A stretch of DNA of 64,000 nt. It comes from Cylicocyclus nassatus. Taxonomy: Eukaryota > Nematoda > Chromadorea > Rhabditida > Strongylidae. This document shows positions 60,001 through 64,000 of this stretch, one piece after another (the first letter of the stretch is position 1; each line of letters begins with the position of its first letter). A program made the position numbers and the translations under genes. The DNA lies in contig CATQJL010000223.1 of the NCBI GenBank assembly GCA_958299035.1, positions 80,555,322-80,619,321 on the forward strand. The letters run 5' to 3'. The notes beneath the pieces were generated by a model. It did no database searches, had not been told where the DNA came from, and saw only the letters and a program-made list of their open reading frames with translations.

Positions 60001-63000
60001 ACTGAGATTTGAAAGTTGCTGCTCTTGGGTGTCGTACATCACAGCAGTCTCTGTTGTCTCTGGAGAGGAAGCGCTTTACTGTAAATGATGAAGTAGTGTT
60101 ATTACAAAAAACTATGCACTTCAAACTTACTGGGAAAGTAAAGTGTGATAACGAGTACTTTACTGGCACAATGTTTTGCTACCTTTTCTAACACTGCTAA
60201 ATTCTAAGTTCATTGATATCGGTAACATTCATCATGATGTTTTCTTTCCCTGGCAATCCCACAAACTTTTTCGGGAGGTGAGCGCCGTAGGAGTCTTTCC
60301 GAATGAAAGGAGGTGGTATTGTAAATATGCCCTCCGCAATTTTTTGGCTGTTATAGTTACGGTCATATGATTACGAAGACGAAAAAAAGGCTGTTGGCAG
60401 CTTTGCTCATAAAAAATATTTTCAAAAGGTTGAATTAAAATTTGATAAGCTTGGGAAGATTCTATTTATTTATCGGGAAGCCAGTTGTCTACCTAAAAGC
60501 TCGTGTAGAGAATCTTACGATCTAATGGCGATGGAGGAGGGAGGGGATGGGGGAAGAGTTGACCAACCTTTTCCGGAGCTTGCAGCTCAAAGTTCTGTTT
60601 TATCCCGATAAGATTGCCTTCCAGGTAAAAACATAGAACACAAGCATTGCACTTCGTCTTCAAGATTATGAGCTTGAGTGCATTTATGAATGATTGATAG
60701 TGTCTTGATATCTTGGATTGGAGTCCAAGAACATCAATTACGCCTTGTACTTACTAAAAAGCAGATTGCTTGACGTATACATATACATATACACATACAC
60801 ACATACTGAGGTACATAGGGTAGGAGCCCTCGATATGCTCATATTTTCTGGCAATTTGCCAAAGGTCCCGCATCCCTCAAGTGATCCCCATCCATCTGCA
60901 TCACGCTCAAATAGCAGCCGTATGACACTTTCAGTGAGACGTAACAACTGTGATAGGGAAGGCGTCCCTTCCAGTCCCCGGGGACGTACTTGGCGCGAAG
61001 TTCAATAGGTCGTGATAGGAGCGGGCCGCACGGCCCGTTGATGCATCGCCAGTCCCCGTGGAGTCGCGCTCGCCCACGGCCTCCGCTTCAGAACGTCAAA
61101 CTACCGTAACGGAGTCGTTTTTTGTCAAAGATGTCTTTCTTGGACATGTTGTTGGCTTCTCTTTATCTTCTGACGTGTATTTATCAATGCGGTCGCATTT
61201 ACACATTGAAAAGCTTTGAAAGAAATGACATTTGAGGTAGCTTACACCGTACTAAATAATAGAAGACAAAAGTCATTAGTGAAGAGCGTTATAAAGGAAT
61301 CTATAAATTATTCTTTGACCACTATCTCATATTTTGGGGCACCAAAATTGTTGTAATTCACCTGAGTAAATAAATTGATTGATAGGTAAGATCTCGTTAT
61401 TTTATAACCGCCATAGAGTATGCTTGCGTTCGTAAGCATTTATGGATTGTACTTACAACTGCTCGTCTGCTAACAATTTACTCTGACAATTAAAAAGTAA
61501 ATAAATAAGTCTGTCGAGTAATTATGCAAGTGAAAATAAGTACTCTTTTGGTGACCATGTAAGCAGCATCCACAAAGTGAGACTTTCCATATACTTGTAA
61601 TTTTTATTCTTGCAGGTATGTCGATGGTCTGACAGGAGTTGTGCTTGCCAAATCACCTCCAATCAGAATTACAGATCAGGCACGCTTGCTTGTCAAAGGT
61701 CAGGATTTTTCTTTGGAAAATTTTTTGCGGGTTTCTCCACCATAAGCATGAAACCACATGTGAAAGATAAGGGTGTATGCATTTGCACTGCATCTTGGTG
61801 CTTCAAAGCTCAAACGTACTGGTAGAAGACACTATGTTGCAGGCAGCTTCTTTCGCGCGGATATCTGTCACAAGTCGTGCATCCTTACACGTCACAAATA
61901 ATGACAGTTATCCATGCAGGCGGGGTCTACCGGCGACATTATGTTTTTTGCCCCAAACTTGGTTTTATAAGGTTTAACGATAGAACCCGCCATTGATAAT
62001 CAATGGCTGTTTTAAAATAATCGATAAATTGATTTTCAGAGGTGAACTATCATTTCTTCGAGAAAGCTGATCACTGCAGGCAACTGCGACTGGCAAGTCT
62101 TGGAAGATCGACGGCGATAAATCTACCTGCCGAGGAGCAAACGGCTTTGGTGGTAAGCTTATCGCTCTTTGGATTGCTAGGACGAACAAAGGCGTGTAAA
62201 ATCTATTTTTTGCATTACTAGCCATCAAGTCTTTGTTTATGCGCCTAGGCCATCTATACAAAGACAATTTATGGTTTGACGTAAATGGTCCTCTAAATCA
62301 CGTCATCTGAACAATTTTCGAGGTAGAACCACTGACTTCCATGTCTGTTTTACCCTTCTGCGTCAGAAACCTTGGTATTATTTCATAACCTGTCATATTT
62401 ACTCTGAAAAGTAATAGTGCTCTCAAGCTTTAGCCAAGTGCCACCAAAAAAAGGCTCCTTGCACTCTATAGTGGCATTTCTGCCCATAGTCAATAGTTCC
62501 AGCAATGATTCGTTTCTATGTACTCTGTCTACGCCCCATTAGTCTACTTTTTACTCAAAATTATTCATTTACTCCTTTGTGATTAGAAATTTATATTTAT
62601 TCGAAAACAAGGCAGACTTATCTCTGGTAATTATTTTCTACAAAAACAATTTTTTTTATCGCCACCACAAACGAGCATTCGCTTAGGTGATGGTGATAGT
62701 ATATCTACCCAGACTTCTTATTCATCTACGCAGGAGTTGAAAACTATTTAGGCATAACATTATAGAGTCTGGTTTTGGATTGTATGTCGCAAATAGGCTA
62801 CACCCGGCGGACAGCTGGTACAAATCTGCACTATCTGTAATATGCATGGATGCGTGGTCTGTCGCAGATGTCTGCCTTGGACCACCTCCTTTCGGCGATA
62901 TATAATCCTCCCAATAAGTATGGGTATGTAGCTTATACAAACTCCCTCGCTGGGCAAGCAGTGTCGGGACCCATTTCGACCAATAGCAGATCGGCGCGCA

Positions 63001-63900
63001 AGTCTCCTTGCTTCTCACTCACTCTCTCTCTCTCGCACAGTTACTTTCAGTAATATGGGGCTCCTATCAGGAATGTTATTTTTGAACTTGAAAATGTAAC
63101 ATTAAATTTTTATTTTCCTTACATAACTCGATAAACAACGCTATTATTTAGTGAAAAATACGCATGAATTTTTTATGATTATTGTTTACACAAATGTTAG
63201 CTCAAATCGTTTGACAAATTGTTTCATAGCAGTGTCTTGAAAATTTACAGCTCCATTTCTATCATTTTGTTTACGCGTGAAAAAGGGGCTGAGGAGGGAG
63301 AGAGGAAGAGGGAAGGGGGAGGGAGGAGGAGATTGTCTCATCTGCACTCTTTGGGAATAATCATGCCTGACTCCTTACTCTCTTTTCTGTTTTCAAGCAA
63401 AAATCCCCGCGTACCCGATTAATCTTTGTTCGGTGCATACATGCTAATGATTATAATATAAAAACAGTGTATAGGTGATTATGCGCTTATCTTGACATCA
63501 TTCCTTGGAGAAATTACTCTTCTCTCTTCGAAAAAACACCCTATATTTTTAGTTTCGGAAAATCCATTGTTTACACCAAAAAGCTTCCCACATCGTGCCC
63601 CAGCCAGATTTGTTACTGAGCTCCACATTCGAGCCACTCAACTCATAAAAAGAGCTTCGTTTATGCTTAACTGGCTCGACTTGCTCTTATTCACGCACTG
63701 CTTGCATGAAATAAATCGTGCATGGGGCCATTAAATGCTATGATTAGGGTGTTTTTCTTAAGTGTGACATTATTTATAGGGTCATAATCGTTTTCCTTCC
63801 AGGACTCGTATTTTCCGTACTCGGCCTCCTCAACGTTGGACATTTCAGTTGGAAGTGTCAATTGTGAGATTCCTCTAGTCGAAATTGAACATCTGTCGGG
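54048..63900 (+). CDS. HECW/NEDL-like HECT E3 ubiquitin ligase, N-terminal part (partial)
   Basis: Six exons in one consistent phase series: 54048-54161, 54227-54296, 54354-54480, 61616-61698, 62040-62152 and 63803-63900 (donor GG|GTGAGT); 201 codons, continuing past the window. Residues ~39-110 contain LIFVSWKLSHEGNMIDWIGL, LDHKGRGVVGPQEGTVAW and IQFRYVDGLTGVVLAKSPPI, which fit the N-terminal domain preceding C2 in HECW1/2 (a DWIG, then a DYKNRGV..G-type stretch, then a CF+YYHGVSGAL-type strand). The C2, WW and HECT domains would lie downstream and are not in view. Family members ubiquitinate cytoplasmic substrates. Intron 3 is 7.1 kb and transposon-filled. The extreme N-terminus is uncertain. 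Confidence 0.75.
54481..56274. other. HECW-like intron 3, left part
   Basis: Holds a (TGTA)n microsatellite at about 54831-54850 and a lone mariner end (GAACTTTCGAGCCAACCTAT, about 55070-55093) of the family seen at 4962-5686. Short frames are not supported as genes. Confidence 0.5.
56277..57581. mobile_element. TIR element with GC-rich subterminal repeat arrays
   Basis: CAGGCAAAAGTACCGGATGA on the left is inverted as CTCGTCCGGTACTTTTGCCTG on the right. About 250 bases inside each end are packed with variants of CCGCTCGCCCGGTCATTGTG (56330-56530) or their counterparts (57360-57560); the centre (56540-57340) is ordinary AT-rich DNA. Subterminal repeat arrays occur in CACTA and hAT elements; no target duplication could be defined, so the superfamily is open. 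Confidence 0.65.
57669..57955 (+). mobile_element. tRNA-derived SINE with 12-bp TSD, copy 1
   Basis: The head GGGGTGGCGTAGTGGTATGA resembles a tRNA A box, and GGTTCGATCCCCGCC about 45 bases later is an excellent B box. The body continues with GGCTCGCACGCATACAATTG and ends GACGCCGAACCCTTTATCC. Exact direct repeats TATATACTCAAA flank it (57657-57668 and 57956-57967), proving retroposition. It lies in HECW-like intron 3 in sense orientation. Confidence 0.85.
58139..58411 (+). mobile_element. tRNA-derived SINE, copy 2
   Basis: Same family as 57669-57955: GAGTGGCGTAGTGGTATGAG, GTTCGATTCCCGCCCCT, GCCTCTTCGGCTATGAAG and a TTTATCCCTTATCC tail. Small deletions (for example before the B box) and no clear target duplication suggest an older copy. 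Confidence 0.8.
58412..61615. other. HECW-like intron 3, right part
   Basis: No sense-strand exon was found; phases on either side already match. Contains a (TACACA/TATACA) microsatellite near 60775-60806 and a GC-rich stretch at 60955-61085 of unknown origin. A minus frame at 59580-59774 (KGTARRIRTFQRLEAYAMPR) is vaguely like a LINE C-terminus but too short to call. Confidence 0.45.
62153..63802. other. HECW-like intron 5
   Basis: A 1650-base intron between a GTAAGC donor and a TTCCTTCCAG acceptor. Contains a CT-rich run near 63010-63035 and a purine tract (about 63282-63332). No inserted element identified. Confidence 0.5.
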
Positions 63901-64000
63901 GTGAGTGATGCAAATTTTTTTACATGAAAAATCTCTTTGAAATCTTAAAAAAAATATAGGCCAAAGTTTTTGATACTAGGGCTCTTAAAATTGATATAGA

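Noticed and set aside
60955..61085. GC-rich stretch resembling rRNA or a structured RNA
   Set aside because: No match to conserved rRNA core motifs that I know, and no convincing stem set; left as unknown intronic sequence.
1..64000. CRISPR array, phage or bacterial gene cluster
   Set aside because: No regular short direct repeats with unique spacers, no Shine-Dalgarno-linked ORFs; the sequence has spliced eukaryotic genes throughout.

Overview
The window looks like repeat-rich animal DNA, most likely from a nematode. The evidence is short exons joined by phase-consistent GT..AG introns, acceptors of the TTTCAG type, two genes whose start codon directly follows an acceptor (AATTCCAG|ATG and GAGTTCAG|ATG, the pattern of spliced-leader trans-splicing), and secreted Kunitz proteins followed by cysteine-rich Lustrin-like segments, an arrangement common in nematodes. 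I cannot name a species. There are no operons, CRISPR arrays or prokaryotic features. Most long single-frame ORFs here are chance or transposon-derived.

Confident genes. (1) A five-exon gene at 1720-7375 and (2) its paralogue at 14373-16767. Both encode a signal peptide, one Kunitz domain and a cysteine-rich C-terminal half. Exons 2-5 have identical lengths (112, 135, 106 and 67 nt) and phases in both, so they arose by tandem duplication. (3) At 54048-63900 lie the first six exons seen of a gene resembling the N-terminal region of HECW/NEDL-type HECT E3 ubiquitin ligases. It runs off the right edge, and its 7.1-kb third intron is full of transposons and SINEs. Weaker candidates are a small secreted cysteine-containing protein present twice (31493-32689 intact, 37225-38522 frameshifted), a related-looking signal-peptide exon on the minus strand at 22332-22403, and a possible 69-residue two-exon gene at 24421-24665.

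Repeats dominate the rest. From left to right: a perfect 166-bp hairpin MITE and two mariner-type non-autonomous elements in intron 2 of gene 1 (3443-5686); a 4.2-kb nested complex (8092-12322) with a foldback element built of ~170-bp tandem units (8816-10803); retroelement tails with the CTAGCTGGC..CCCGG signature (13028-13848, 17758-18036, 33048-33310, and a decayed inverted copy near 6160-6450); a mariner MITE with TA target duplication (18037-19233); an internally collapsed RTE-type LINE on the minus strand (20600-21060); and a family of ~470-bp inverted-repeat MITEs with at least five copies.

The middle, 26515-41305, is an ~7-8 kb tandem segmental duplication. Each copy holds a dead non-LTR retrotransposon reverse transcriptase on the minus strand and the secreted-protein exons on the plus strand. 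Copy-specific insertions give empty sites; the best is a 1261-bp hAT-type element in copy 2 with a perfect 8-bp target duplication (TTTGGAAT), whose pre-insertion site survives in copy 1.

The right part (41600-64000) holds a TAA-flanked MITE, two more mariner-type elements, a decayed minisatellite (45020-46330), a 397-bp hairpin MITE, a second, very young foldback element (50910-52060), a GC-rich terminal-inverted-repeat element (56277-57581), and two tRNA-derived SINE copies, one with a 12-bp target duplication. No autonomous transposase or intact reverse transcriptase was found.
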